Below are positions 48,009-57,274 of a stretch of 64,000 nt of DNA, piece by piece. The DNA is taken from contig NZ_CP021434.1 of the NCBI RefSeq assembly GCF_002162355.1, positions 590,501-654,500 of the forward strand. The letters run 5' to 3'. The DNA comes from Tumebacillus avium (GTDB lineage: Bacteria > Bacillota > Bacilli > Tumebacillales > Tumebacillaceae). The translations under genes and the position numbers were made by a program. Under the pieces are notes generated by a model that did no database searches, had not been told where the DNA came from, and saw only the letters and a program-made list of their open reading frames with translations. Every line of letters starts with the position of its first letter. Within the stretch, counting starts at the first letter, position 1.

Positions 48009-48491
48009 TTATCCGAGAAAATACTCCTGCATCAGCACATGCGACCACTCCGGCTGCTTCACTTCACCGCGCGGGCCAAACTCGGCCATGTACGGCTTGA
48101 GATCGACCACCGGCGTGCCTTCGATCGCGTCCAGCCCGCGCACGGTGATGGAGAGCCCTTCGACTTTGACCAGTTGGCAGTTGGTCACGCCAAGGCGGTT
48201 CGGGCGGCCTTTGGCGCGTTGCGCGAAGATGCCGACTTGCGGCCACTCCGTGTTGCCACGCGGATGGCGTGCTGTCGTTTCGATCTTTTCCGGCTTGACG
48301 CGGTTCATGAAAAACACCACATCCACGTGCGAAAAATCGCTCAGGCCGGCCGCCACATCGGGGGTAAACTGCTCCGGGTCGAGCTCGATCACCGATTCCA
48401 CGCTGCCCCAAAAGTCGTCGATCGCTTCATCCCGCGGCGACCGCACAACACCGATCGGCTGCACGGTGATCTCCTGTTTCCAGTCGCTCAT
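48009..48491 (-). CDS. trmO: TrmO/TsaA-type tRNA methyltransferase
   Basis: The 160-residue protein has the beta-barrel family marks IGVVRSPRDEAIDDFWG, LSDFSHVDVVFFMNRV, RHPRGNTEWPQVGIFAQRAKGRPN and GLDAIEGTPVVDLKPY. TrmO uses SAM to methylate t6A37 of threonine tRNAs in E. coli; Firmicute homologues are less studied. It starts one base after the MOSC gene stop, so they are coupled. No signal peptide. Confidence 0.85.
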   Translation of the reverse strand: MSDWKQEITVQPIGVVRSPRDEAIDDFWGSVESVIELDPEQFTPDVAAGLSDFSHVDVVFFMNRVKPEKIETTARHPRGNTEWPQVGIFAQRAKGRPNRLGVTNCQLVKVEGLSITVRGLDAIEGTPVVDLKPYMAEFGPRGEVKQPEWSHVLMQEYFLG

Positions 48492-48492
48492 G

Positions 48493-49155
48493 TTACGCTT
48501 CCCCCTTTTCCAACCGCTCCAAATTGCGCTTGAGCATCTCGCGCAGCGAGCCTGCCGTTTGCTCATCGGCGATGATTCGGCGCAGCGCCTCTCGGTTTTC
48601 ATCATCATGGAAGATGACGTGGTTCACTTCGGCGATGGTCATGCCTTGGCTCTGCTCCAGCCGCTTGATCTCCGGGTTCGCGTCCACATAGCCTTCCTGC
48701 AGCACGCGCAGGTAGTAGCCGGTGTAGCCCGTATCTTTAAACATCTTCGCAAAATTCGGCACCCCGGTGCGCATCGTGATCTTGCCGCAGGGAATGCGCG
48801 GCTGGCAGACCTGCAGCACCGCTTCGCCGACTTGGAAGATGTCGCCGATGCGCACATCCCGCTCCGGCAGGCCGCGCAGGGTCAGGTTTTCGCCAAACGC
48901 GTTGTCGGGCAACTGCACCTGCAGCGTCTCTTCCCAATACGCGTAGTGTTCGTGCGGGTAGGCGCAGACCGCTTTGTCCGGGCCGCCGTGGTGCACGAGG
49001 TCGGCTTGCTCGTCGCCTGCAAAATTCACGTTGGACAGAAACACGCGCTCCGTCACTTTCTGCTTGGTGATTGCGCTGTCCAGGGTCTGTCCGTTATGCG
49101 ACAGCGCCTGCGGACGGCCGACGCTCACGCTTACCACTTCCATCTGCGTCGTCAT
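48493..49155 (-). CDS. MOSC domain protein (YiiM type)
   Basis: The 220-residue protein has a MOSC beta domain with the cysteine in VCQPRIPCGKI and a C-terminal three-helix segment, as in YiiM. MOSC proteins bind molybdenum cofactor through the cysteine and act in reduction of N-hydroxylated compounds. The segment HHGGPDKAVCAYPHEHYAYW is also typical. Its start overlaps the VOC gene stop by four bases. Confidence 0.88.
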   Translation of the reverse strand: MTTQMEVVSVSVGRPQALSHNGQTLDSAITKQKVTERVFLSNVNFAGDEQADLVHHGGPDKAVCAYPHEHYAYWEETLQVQLPDNAFGENLTLRGLPERDVRIGDIFQVGEAVLQVCQPRIPCGKITMRTGVPNFAKMFKDTGYTGYYLRVLQEGYVDANPEIKRLEQSQGMTIAEVNHVIFHDDENREALRRIIADEQTAGSLREMLKRNLERLEKGEA

Positions 49156-49532
49156 TGCTGCCCCGCCTCCATCTCCATAAACTCCAGTCGGTTACCCCAC
49201 GGGTCTTCCATGAAAAAGCGTTTCCGGTCGCTCAGCGCTTCATCGAGCTGATAAGCAGCACCTTGCGCTTGCAAACGCTGCATCAGCGCATCGAGGTTGT
49301 GCACGACAAACGCCGGGTGCGCTTTTTTCGCCGGGGCGAAGTCCGCTTCCACTCCGATGTGAATCTGCTGCGCGCCGCAGATGAACCAGGCGCCGCCGCG
49401 CGACCGCAAGGGCTCGGGCTTCACCAGCTCCGGCATGCCCAGCAGTTCGGTGAAAAAGCGGCGCGCTTCCGCTTCGCAGCCTGTGGGCGCGGCCAGTTGA
49501 ACATGATCGATTCCTGCAAAAGAGTAACTCAT
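49152..49532 (-). CDS. VOC family protein
   Basis: This 126-residue single-module protein has the glyoxalase/bleomycin-resistance fold: GIDHVQLAAPTGCEAEARRFF at the N-terminus and FFMEDPWGNRLEFMEM at the C-terminus, with His and Glu metal ligands. The substrate is unknown. It is the first gene of a coupled trio with MOSC and TrmO genes. Confidence 0.85.
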   Translation of the reverse strand: MSYSFAGIDHVQLAAPTGCEAEARRFFTELLGMPELVKPEPLRSRGGAWFICGAQQIHIGVEADFAPAKKAHPAFVVHNLDALMQRLQAQGAAYQLDEALSDRKRFFMEDPWGNRLEFMEMEAGQQ

Positions 49533-49626
49533 GCTGCTCCCCTCCCATTCCGTGTTCGTTTGACAACATTTTACACGATGTGGAAGAGTTTGCGTTATAG
49601 AAATTGAATAGGGGGTTATTCGTTGT

Positions 49627-50859
49627 TTAGATATGCCAGATCTGACGTCTGGTGAGTAGCACGGCGAGCGTGACGACGATGCAGCCCGCGCCCATCATCA
49701 CCCCGGCCCACAGCGCCCCAAATGAAGTGGCGACCGTGCCGATCAGGATCGCTCCAAGCGGCATGAAGCCACGGTCCATCAAGGCGATGCTCATGATCCG
49801 TCCGCGCAGGTGGTCGGGCACTTGCATCTGCATCGTGATCCGGCTCATCGTGCGGTAGGTCTGCCCGGTCAAGCCGACGAAAAACATCATCACCGCTGCC
49901 AGCCAGAAGTTGCCCGCAAACATAAACAGGAGCAGGGAACTGCCAAAGCCCAGCACAGATGTGATCAGCCAGCGCCCGGCATGCTGTTGCCCTTTGCGCA
50001 GGGACAGCCAGACCGAGCCGAGGACCGCACCTGCCGCCGAGACGGACAACAGCGCGCCAAAGCCGCCCGGACCCAAGTTCATCAGCTGATCAACAAAGAC
50101 GGGCAGCATCGAGGTGTACGGGAAGCCAAACACCATCGGCACCACCGCTAAGAGCAGCAGGGACTGCACGGTGCGCTTGGTTTTAATGAAAGCAAACGCT
50201 TCGCCGACGTCATCTCGCAACGGCCCTTTGCTGGAGATCCCCTGCTCTTTGACCGGGCGCAGCAGGTATAAAGCGATCAGTTCGATCACCAGTCCGCCGG
50301 CACCTAGCCAGATCACTTCGTGCGTCTCAAGCGTGGCGAGCAGGACGCCGGCGATGGCCGGGCCGATGATGCGCGACAGATTGAGCGCCATCGTGTTCAT
50401 CGCGATCGCGCGCCCGATAAAATCGTCGGGGACGAGGTTGGGAATCATCGAGTTGCGGATCGGCGGGTCCATCGTCTGGAACACGGCGCGCACGCAGACG
50501 GCCGCCGCAAACAGCCAGAATGGGCTGTCGAGGAAAAACAGCAGGCCGATCAACAGAGTGAGCAGCGTGGTCGAAGCCTGCAGCAGGAGCAACAGTCTGC
50601 GCCGGTCAAAGCGGTCGGCTAAAATCCCCGCCGGGATGCTGAGCAGGAACACGGGGATCAGGCGGCAGGCGTTGATGATCGCCAGGTGCACCGGCGACCC
50701 GGTCATCGCCAGCACCGCCCAGTTCAAAGCGACCATGTCCAGCCATTCGCCGCACGCCGCGATGAAGTTGCCGCCGAGATACAATTGGAAAGACCGCATC
50801 CCTTTGGAGATGCGGTTCTGTGCAGTCAGATTGGATGTGTTGCTTGCAGGTTGTCTCAT
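49627..50859 (-). CDS. MFS transporter
   Basis: The 410-residue protein has about twelve membrane segments and the segment FLLSIPAGILADRFDRRRLLL after helix 2, typical of MFS_3 exporters (macrolide-efflux or enterobactin-exporter-like). It is a different member from the one at 645-1853. The substrate is not known. It lies alone between the VOC-MOSC-TrmO operon and the GerMN gene. Confidence 0.87.
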   Translation of the reverse strand: MRQPASNTSNLTAQNRISKGMRSFQLYLGGNFIAACGEWLDMVALNWAVLAMTGSPVHLAIINACRLIPVFLLSIPAGILADRFDRRRLLLLLQASTTLLTLLIGLLFFLDSPFWLFAAAVCVRAVFQTMDPPIRNSMIPNLVPDDFIGRAIAMNTMALNLSRIIGPAIAGVLLATLETHEVIWLGAGGLVIELIALYLLRPVKEQGISSKGPLRDDVGEAFAFIKTKRTVQSLLLLAVVPMVFGFPYTSMLPVFVDQLMNLGPGGFGALLSVSAAGAVLGSVWLSLRKGQQHAGRWLITSVLGFGSSLLLFMFAGNFWLAAVMMFFVGLTGQTYRTMSRITMQMQVPDHLRGRIMSIALMDRGFMPLGAILIGTVATSFGALWAGVMMGAGCIVVTLAVLLTRRQIWHI

Positions 50860-50935
50860 GTGGAATGCCTCTTTCAGTCAGGTTACAAGCACAATGTTAC
50901 TCCTTACCTGCAAAATGTGCAAAGTCATCTGACCG

Positions 50936-51523
50936 TTACTGCATAAATTCATACTGGGCCGCATCGTCCGCCCGCAGCGGCTGATCAAACGTAACGTGTC
51001 CGGCGATCGTCTCAACCGGCTTGCCCTCGACGAGCACCGTCACTTCCTGATAACCGTATTGAGCGAGCACCAGCGGCAGCCCTTTGGCAAACATGCTTTC
51101 CAGTGTAGAGCCGAAATTGACGTTGATCAGATCGTTGGAAAATGAAACTTCGCAGCGGCCGCCGCCGAGGTCTTTGACCGATTGGACCTGGACGGACGCG
51201 GGCAGCAGCGGCGCGAGTTTGTCATGTTTGGGGCCGGCGATCCACTGCTGAAGCGCCTGTTTGGGCAAATCGGCGGTGGCGGTCGTGGTGAAGGTGCGGT
51301 TTTCTTTGTAGAGTTTCATCAGCTGTGCATCGGGATAGTAAAGGACGACCGTCTCCGTTTTCGGCTCCGGCGTTTGGGCCGGGGGATTTTTCACGGCGGG
51401 CGGCGGAGTGACGGGCTGTTCCGCTTGTGGCGGGTCAGTTTTTGGCTGATCCGCTTGGTTGCTTGGCGCACAGGCCGGCAGCAGAAGCAGGCTGGCGGCG
51501 AGCAGCAAGGTGAATTTTTTCAT
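50936..51523 (-). CDS. GerMN-domain lipoprotein
   Basis: The 195-residue protein has a lipoprotein signal with lipobox LLPAC, a proline-rich linker (about 25-58) and one GerMN domain (about 60-180; VVLYYPDAQLMKLYKENRTF, VSFSNDLINVNFG). In Bacillus, GerM carries two such domains and helps assemble the forespore engulfment channel. A single-domain version suggests a spore or envelope structural role. It is divergent from the glycerate kinase gene. Confidence 0.85.
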   Translation of the reverse strand: MKKFTLLLAASLLLLPACAPSNQADQPKTDPPQAEQPVTPPPAVKNPPAQTPEPKTETVVLYYPDAQLMKLYKENRTFTTTATADLPKQALQQWIAGPKHDKLAPLLPASVQVQSVKDLGGGRCEVSFSNDLINVNFGSTLESMFAKGLPLVLAQYGYQEVTVLVEGKPVETIAGHVTFDQPLRADDAAQYEFMQ

Positions 51524-51637
51524 GAGATGGGTCGCTCCTTTCTACCGTTAAGATATGTACCGATTAACTTGGCTTGTGAGCCCCGTTTTGATACGTGGTA
51601 AGATGTGGGTATTGAGTAGTGGACGGAGGTTGCCGGG

Positions 51638-52786
51638 ATGAGAGTGGTCGTAGCGGTCGATTCATTTAAAGGGAGTTTGGATGCAAAAGGGGTCTGTGCG
51701 GCAGTGCGTGACGGTGTGCGGCGCGTGTTTGCCGATGCGGAAGTTGTGGAGATTCCGTTGGCGGACGGCGGTGAAGGCACGGCGGAGCAGTTGGTGTATG
51801 CGACCGGCGGCTTTGTCGTGGAAGAAAAAGTGACCGGGCCGCTGGGGACGCCCGTTTCGGCCGCATATGGCGTGCTTGGCGACGGGCAGACGGCGGTGAT
51901 CGAGATGGCGCAGGCGTCGGGATTGACCTTGGTGGCTGATGTGGCACGCAATCCGCTGGTGACGACAAGCTATGGGACGGGCGAGTTGATCGTGAAGGCG
52001 CTGGATCGCGGGTACAGGAAGTTTGTGATCGGGCTTGGCGGCAGCGCGACCAATGACGGCGGCGCGGGGATGCTGTCGGCGCTGGGGATGCGTTTTTTGG
52101 ATGCGGAAGGTCGGGAGCTGGAAGCGGGCGGCGCGGCGCTGGGACAACTGTCGCGGATTGAGGTGGCCGGATTGGACAGGCGGCTCGTCGAGGCGACTTT
52201 TGTCGTGGCCAGCGATGTGCAGAATCCGCTGGTCGGGCCAGCCGGGGCGTCGGCGGTGTTTGGTCCGCAAAAGGGAGCAACTGCTGAGATGGTGCAGGTG
52301 TTGGATGCGGCATTGGATCGGCTGGGCGAAGTGGTGTTGGCACAAAGGGGCATCGAGATTCGCCATCTGCCGGGCGGCGGTGCGGCTGGCGGAATGGGGG
52401 CGGCGCTGGCCGCTTTTTTGCAAGCGGAGGTGCGTTCGGGCATTGCGGTGATGATCGAGGCTGTCGGGTTGGAGGGGCGTCTGGCGGGGGCGGATCTGGT
52501 GATCACCGGAGAAGGCCGGCTGGATGAGCAGACCTTGTCGGGCAAAGTGATCGCGGGCGTCGCACAGGCTGCAGCAAGCCAAGGGGTGCCGGTGGTGGCG
52601 CTGTGCGGCGGGCTGGCGCTGTCCGGTGCGGAGTTGGCCCGGCTGGGCGTGGCTGCCGGGTTCTCGATCGTGCCGGGGCCGTGCACGCTGGATATGGCGA
52701 TGGCGCGAACGGCCGAGTGGACGGCCGATGCGGCGGAGCGGGCGATGCGATTGTGGAAGACGGCTGCCGGTTACAAGAGCCAGTAG
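51638..52786 (+). CDS. Glycerate kinase
   Basis: The 382-residue enzyme has the type I glycerate kinase marks: VAVDSFKGSLDAKGVC at the N-terminus, IPLADGGEGTAEQLV, FVIGLGGSATNDGGAGML, GGGAAGGMGAAL and LVITGEGRLDEQTL. It phosphorylates D-glycerate to 2- or 3-phosphoglycerate. The ATG at 51638 lies eight bases behind GGAGG. Its end overlaps the convergent DUF1294 gene by 16 bases. Confidence 0.93.
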   Translation: MRVVVAVDSFKGSLDAKGVCAAVRDGVRRVFADAEVVEIPLADGGEGTAEQLVYATGGFVVEEKVTGPLGTPVSAAYGVLGDGQTAVIEMAQASGLTLVADVARNPLVTTSYGTGELIVKALDRGYRKFVIGLGGSATNDGGAGMLSALGMRFLDAEGRELEAGGAALGQLSRIEVAGLDRRLVEATFVVASDVQNPLVGPAGASAVFGPQKGATAEMVQVLDAALDRLGEVVLAQRGIEIRHLPGGGAAGGMGAALAAFLQAEVRSGIAVMIEAVGLEGRLAGADLVITGEGRLDEQTLSGKVIAGVAQAAASQGVPVVALCGGLALSGAELARLGVAAGFSIVPGPCTLDMAMARTAEWTADAAERAMRLWKTAAGYKSQ

Positions 52787-53046
52787 AGGATGCCTGCGTA
52801 GAGGACGATGTTCCAAAGTGCGGCGAGCGGTAGCAGGATGCGGAAGGATGTGTGTTTGGTTTTGTGGCGGAAGTGCTTCATGCCTTGGTAGACGCCGAGC
52901 CCGCCGCCGAGGAAAGCGGTGAGGAACAGCGTTTTTTCCGGGATGCGCGCGCCTTGGCGCTTCGCTTGTTTTTTGTCGCGGCGCATCAAGTTGTAGCCGT
53001 ACAGGTTGAGCAGCAGGATGACGCTGAGCAAGATACCGATGGTCAT
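52771..53046 (-). CDS. DUF1294 membrane protein
   Basis: The 91-residue protein has three membrane segments. The family pattern NLYGYNLMRRDKKQAKRQ, then RIPEKTLFLTAFLGGGLGVYQGMK and KHTSFRILLPLAALWN is clear DUF1294. Function is unknown. The ATG at 53046 follows AAAGGGGAGA. It is convergent with glycerate kinase. Confidence 0.88.
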   Translation of the reverse strand: MTIGILLSVILLLNLYGYNLMRRDKKQAKRQGARIPEKTLFLTAFLGGGLGVYQGMKHFRHKTKHTSFRILLPLAALWNIVLYAGILYWLL

Positions 53047-53132
53047 GGTTCCGGTCTCCCCTTTCGTGTTTATTTTAACAGGTTTGGGAATAGATATTGG
53101 ATGAAAATCTTTTTCGACAGGAGCGCGGTGCC

Positions 53133-54002
53133 ATGAACGGCAAGAAAGAATATCCCACATCGTTTCCGCCACAGACGCAGGATCACCAGCCAGGGATCGA
53201 AATGGAGATGAATCCGCGACCGGTGTCGGAAAGCCCGACCTATCAGGCGGCCGGCAAGCTGCAAGGCAAAGTCGCCCTGATCACCGGCGGCGACAGCGGA
53301 ATCGGGCGCGCGGTGGCTTATGCGTATGCGAAGGAAGGCGCCGATGTGGTGGTTGTGTATTTGAACGAGCATCAGGATGCGGAAGAGACCAAGCAGCGCG
53401 TGGAAGCGATCGGGCGGCGGTGCCTGAACATCGCGGCGGACGTCGGCGATGCGGACGCTTGTCAAAAAGTGGTCGAGCAAGCGCTGGCGGCGTTTGGGCG
53501 GCTCGATGTGCTGGTGAACAATGCGGCGGAGCAGCATCCGCAGAAAAGCTTGCTGGACATCTCGCAGGAGCAGTTGCTGCGGACGTTTCAGACGAATATT
53601 TTTGCGATGTTTTATTTGACGCAGGCGGCGCTGCCGCATCTGCAGGCGGGCAGTTCGATCATCAATACGGCGTCGATCACGGCGTATCACGGACATAAAG
53701 AGCTGATCGACTATTCGGCGACCAAAGGGGCGATCGTGACGTTTACGCGCTCCCTTTCGCTCAATCTGGCGCAGCAGGGCATCCGCGTCAACGCCGTGGC
53801 GCCGGGGCCGATCTGGACGCCGCTGATCCCTTCGACGTTCACCGCCGATCAAGTCGCCAAATTCGGCGCCGACACCCCGATGGGCCGCGCCGGGCAACCG
53901 GAAGAGCTGGCCGGGGCGTATGTGTATCTGGCGTCCGACGATGCGTCCTACGTGTCGGGGCAAACCTTGCATGTGAACGGCGGCGAGATCGTAAACGGAT
54001 AA
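53133..54002 (+). CDS. SDR family oxidoreductase (YhdF/YghA-like)
   Basis: The 289-residue enzyme carries a 40-residue N-terminal extension typical of the YhdF/GsiB-linked subgroup, then the NADP site TGGDSGIGRA (51-60), NNAAEQHP, and the catalytic S181, Y194 and K198 in YSATKGA. It reduces a small carbonyl compound; the substrate is unknown. Members of this subgroup often belong to general stress regulons. The ATG at 53133 follows ACAGGAG. Confidence 0.9.
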   Translation: MNGKKEYPTSFPPQTQDHQPGIEMEMNPRPVSESPTYQAAGKLQGKVALITGGDSGIGRAVAYAYAKEGADVVVVYLNEHQDAEETKQRVEAIGRRCLNIAADVGDADACQKVVEQALAAFGRLDVLVNNAAEQHPQKSLLDISQEQLLRTFQTNIFAMFYLTQAALPHLQAGSSIINTASITAYHGHKELIDYSATKGAIVTFTRSLSLNLAQQGIRVNAVAPGPIWTPLIPSTFTADQVAKFGADTPMGRAGQPEELAGAYVYLASDDASYVSGQTLHVNGGEIVNG

Positions 54003-54015
54003 GGCAAATTGTCGC

Positions 54016-54053
54016 AAAAAAGGCTGTTCGCTGTAGAGGCGAACGGCCTTTTT
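54016..54053 (+). terminator. Terminator of the SDR gene
   Basis: AAAAAGGCTGTTCGC / GCGAACGGCCTTTTT hairpin, 13 bases after the stop. Confidence 0.85.
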
Positions 54054-54137
54054 GTTTAAGGAAATTGGAGCAGAAAAAAAGTTTGCTACTCCCGCATTCC
54101 CTCTGCTACATTGGTTGTGCGAAAGGAGGTGACAGAC

Positions 54138-54683
54138 ATGGACGAAACGCAAAAATTGCTCCAGGCGATTTTGGAAAGCAACCGGCAGACGAATGCTGCG
54201 GTGGCTGCGCTTACCAACCGTATGGATCGATTCGAAGCGAATTATTCGGATTTTATAGAAAACAGATTCAATCGCTTAGAAAACATCGTTGACGAAATTG
54301 TAAGAACGATGGCAACGAAAGAAGATCTCGTCGGGTTTGCGACTAAAGAAGATCTCGCCGGGTTTGCAACTAAAGAAGATCTCGCCGGGTTTGCAACTAA
54401 AGAAGATCTGGAAAGGTTTGCAACTAAAGAGGATCTCGCCGGGTTTGCAACGAAAGAAGATCTGGAAAAGTTTGCGACGAAAGAGGATCTCGCCGTGTTG
54501 ACAAACAAAATCGCTGGCTTGGCGACGAAAGAGGATGTGGCGATGATGACGGAGACTTGCGCATCGAGGGAACAAGTACAGGTGCTCGAGAACAAGTTCA
54601 ACGAAACGGACAAGCTGCATCATTTGAAACACGCCTATCAAGACCGAGAGATCATGATCATCAAAGAAGTGCTCTCTTTATAG
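54138..54683 (+). CDS. Coiled-coil protein with nine-residue ATKEDL repeats
   Basis: The 181-residue protein starts behind AAAGGAGGTGACAGAC, the strongest ribosome binding site in the window. Residues 1-58 are helical with heptad character (LTNRMDRFEANYSDFIENRF). Seven nine-residue repeats of ATKEDLxxF follow (59-121), then ATNK-like spacing, a last ATKEDV and a helical tail. The pattern suggests a long trimeric or dimeric coiled coil like those in phage fibres or mitochondrial CCDC90-type proteins. No signal peptide or membrane segment. Function unknown; not linked to phage genes here. Confidence 0.75.
   Translation: MDETQKLLQAILESNRQTNAAVAALTNRMDRFEANYSDFIENRFNRLENIVDEIVRTMATKEDLVGFATKEDLAGFATKEDLAGFATKEDLERFATKEDLAGFATKEDLEKFATKEDLAVLTNKIAGLATKEDVAMMTETCASREQVQVLENKFNETDKLHHLKHAYQDREIMIIKEVLSL
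54312..54500 (+). repeat. Seven tandem 27-bp coding repeats
   Basis: Seven in-frame 27-base units encode ATKEDL followed by VGF, AGF, AGF, ERF, AGF, EKF and AVL. Some neighbouring copies are nearly identical at base level, which suggests recent copying by slippage or recombination. Confidence 0.85.
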
Positions 54684-54732
54684 CGCAACACCCCGCTGTT
54701 ACACCTCTCTTGTTGGAAATCCCACTGAAAAA

Positions 54733-54772
54733 GAGCCTCTGCACGCCTCAAGCGTCAGGGGCTCAATTTTTT
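54733..54772. terminator. Bidirectional terminator
   Basis: GAGCCTCTGCACGC / GCGTCAGGGGCTC hairpin with A and T tails lies between the convergent repeat-protein and LarA-like genes. Confidence 0.8.
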
Positions 54773-54774
54773 GT

Positions 54775-56058
54775 TCAGGCTAAGTCGGTCAAGTTCCCCT
54801 GCTCGTCGAAGGGAAACTCCTGCGGTTCACCGATGATCTCGATCTCGTCCTGCCGCTCTGCGTCTGAGAGCATGCTTTCTGAAATCCAGATCTCCCCGAG
54901 ATGCAACGTATCTTGAATCCGCACCATCCGGCAGGTGGTGTAGTCCAGAATGTTGCAGGTCTTCACCGCCGCTTTTAAAGCATCGCGGTCTGTTTCCAGC
55001 ACGGTCGCCATCTTGGTCGGCGCGACGACGGTCGAGGTCAGGCCGTTGGCGTAGGTGACCGGCCAGTTCGTTTTGTCGACGAGCCGCCGCGTGGTGAAAT
55101 CGGCCGTGCCTACCCCGTTAGCGTTGCCTTGCGTCTCGTGGGTCAGGTCGAGCACCACCATCTTGTTCACGTCCGGCCCGCCGTGCGCATACGGCGTCGG
55201 GTAGCGACCTGTCACGTTTGGGTCGGCGCCGTCGCCGGAGATATTTTTGCCGATATAGTCGATCACGAGAACATCGATCTGCTCAAAAAGGATTTTCGGC
55301 AGGCGATTTTTCGCTTCCACAAGCAGCTCTTCTTCACGTGCTTCGAGGATGTCGGGCGGCAGAACTTCAATTTTGCAGCTCTGATCATAAGCGTTTTCGA
55401 CGATGCCGACGCCAAAGGAGATCGGGAGTTTTTGCATCAGGATGCGCGCCATCTCAGGGACGTTTTCCGCCATGTACTTGAAGCCGAGAAGGTGGCAGGC
55501 CTCCGCTCCTTTTTGCTTGCCGAGGCCGATCGCGATCATTTTCATCAGACCGCTTTCGATCTTGCCGCGAAAGGCGGTGTGCGGCTTGATGCGGTTGATC
55601 ACGACGATGGCGTCCGCTTCGGTGGCGGCGATTTTGTCGGCGTAGACGGGCAGACCGTTTTCTAGGCGGTCGATTTCGACCACTTCCATCGACGAGCGCA
55701 CCGGGCAGCCTATGCTGCTTTCGTCGATGCCGAGATGGCGCAGCACTTCCACCTGCCCCTCAGCGGTCGCCCCGCCGTGACTGCCCATGCACGGCACCAG
55801 AAAAGGCTCCGCGCCGATGCGCTGCAACTCCTCCACCACCGTCCGCGTCAGTTCGGCGATGCCGGAAATGCCGCGCGAGCCGACAGCGACGGCCACTTTT
55901 TGACCGGGCAGGATGCTGTCCAAACGCCCTGGTTTCGCCAGTTCGCCACGAAGCACCCCCAGCGGGTCTTCCAGTTTCCTATCGTCAAACCGCTGCCTGA
56001 TCTGCACCATCTTCGGCAGCGGAATACCTTCTAATAAAGGTCGCAAAATGTCGCTCAC
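54775..56058 (-). CDS. LarA-like (DUF2088) protein
   Basis: The 427-residue protein has the LarA N-terminal pattern (VAVAVGSRGISG, PCMGSHGGATAEGQ, VINRIKPHTAFRG) and a C-terminal domain. LarA itself racemises lactate using a nickel-pincer nucleotide; related proteins act on other 2-hydroxy acids or are uncharacterised. No larB, larC or larE is present here. I choose the GTG at 56058 behind AAAGGGGG over an upstream TTG at 56100. It lies 43 bases downstream of the ABC permease gene and may be in that operon. Confidence 0.8.
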   Translation of the reverse strand: MSDILRPLLEGIPLPKMVQIRQRFDDRKLEDPLGVLRGELAKPGRLDSILPGQKVAVAVGSRGISGIAELTRTVVEELQRIGAEPFLVPCMGSHGGATAEGQVEVLRHLGIDESSIGCPVRSSMEVVEIDRLENGLPVYADKIAATEADAIVVINRIKPHTAFRGKIESGLMKMIAIGLGKQKGAEACHLLGFKYMAENVPEMARILMQKLPISFGVGIVENAYDQSCKIEVLPPDILEAREEELLVEAKNRLPKILFEQIDVLVIDYIGKNISGDGADPNVTGRYPTPYAHGGPDVNKMVVLDLTHETQGNANGVGTADFTTRRLVDKTNWPVTYANGLTSTVVAPTKMATVLETDRDALKAAVKTCNILDYTTCRMVRIQDTLHLGEIWISESMLSDAERQDEIEIIGEPQEFPFDEQGNLTDLA

Positions 56059-56101
56059 CAAGTCAGCCCCCTTTTTGGGATCTGACCCTATCTTTCCCAA
56101 C

Positions 56102-57262
56102 CTACTCGTACTTCACGCGAGTCACTCCGGCCAGCAGGAACACGGCGGCAAACGCCAGCAGGACACCGACTTGCGGCCCGATATCGGCAAGTGTTCCGCC
56201 GCCGGCGAGCAGTCGGGCAAACCCTTCCATCGCCCACTTCTGCGGCACAAAGTTGGCGATCTGCTGCATTGTGTCCGACACGATGTCGAGCGGCCAATAC
56301 ACGCCGCCCAGCATGCAGGTGGAGATGATGACGATCGTGCCGATCGCGCCTTGCTGCTCCTGCGTTTTGACAAGCCCGGCGATGAACAGGCCCAGGCCGA
56401 CCACGCAGAGCAGCAGCGCAGAGACGAGAACGATCTGGCCAAGCCAGTCTCCCCAGACCACGCCAAACAGCAGCGAGGAGAGTTCCATCAGCACGGCAAA
56501 CTGAATCCAGCCGATCAGGAAAAAGGCGAGCAGGTAGCCGGTCAGAATCTGCAGTTTTGATGCAGGCGCAGCGAGCAGGCGATACCAGACGCCCGTCTTG
56601 CGCGCTTCCAGCATCGTGCCGGTGACGGAGAGCAGGGAGATCATCACAAACATGATCGTAAAGCCGATCGAGCGCTCGCTTTTGTTGTCGAGGCGTTTGA
56701 CGAAGCCGCTTGGCGTGACCGTTTTTTCCTCAACGGTGATCCGTTGCGAGGATGCCTGTGCCACGGCCAGTTCGTCAAAGCGCTCTTCCCACGCCGCCCC
56801 GCCGCCAAGCCGGTTCCAGGTCTGGGCGGCCTGCACCTGCACAGCAGCCCTTGCCGACACGTCTTCCGCCGTCAGTTGGATCACTTTCGCGATGGCAAGG
56901 TCGGGGCCGTGGCGGAAGGTGAGGTCTGCCTGCGCACCCGAAGCGAGTGCGGCACCGTAGCCTGACGGGAACTGCAAGATGCCGGCGATCCGCTTCTTAC
57001 GCAAAGCTTCGAGTGCGGCCTCCTCCCCCATCGGTTGCAGGTCGAGCGTCTCATCGGCCTTCAGCTCTTGAGTCACCCAGCTCGACAGCTGAGAGCGATC
57101 GAGGTCGACGACCGCCAGCGGTACCTTGGACGTGCCGCCAGAAGCCAGACCGCCAAAGATCATCGTGAACAGCACCGGCATCAAAAACATCACCAGCCAC
57201 GAACGCCGGTTCTTGAACACACGCCTGATTTCATGCAAACAAAGGGTTATGATCTGAATCAT
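56102..57262 (-). CDS. ABC-2 type permease (second of two)
   Basis: The 386-residue protein has one N-terminal membrane segment, a large extracytoplasmic loop (about 45-180) and five C-terminal segments, the YhgE/ABC-2 exporter layout. The start follows GGAGGGA. It lies 12 bases after the first permease gene. The pair probably forms the membrane part of one exporter with the ATPase encoded upstream. Confidence 0.87.
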   Translation of the reverse strand: MIQIITLCLHEIRRVFKNRRSWLVMFLMPVLFTMIFGGLASGGTSKVPLAVVDLDRSQLSSWVTQELKADETLDLQPMGEEAALEALRKKRIAGILQFPSGYGAALASGAQADLTFRHGPDLAIAKVIQLTAEDVSARAAVQVQAAQTWNRLGGGAAWEERFDELAVAQASSQRITVEEKTVTPSGFVKRLDNKSERSIGFTIMFVMISLLSVTGTMLEARKTGVWYRLLAAPASKLQILTGYLLAFFLIGWIQFAVLMELSSLLFGVVWGDWLGQIVLVSALLLCVVGLGLFIAGLVKTQEQQGAIGTIVIISTCMLGGVYWPLDIVSDTMQQIANFVPQKWAMEGFARLLAGGGTLADIGPQVGVLLAFAAVFLLAGVTRVKYE

Positions 57263-57274
57263 TGCGTATCCCTC

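Noticed and set aside
51662-52816. Long minus-strand frame opposite glycerate kinase
   Set aside because: Composition typical of an antisense shadow; the plus strand has all glycerate kinase motifs.
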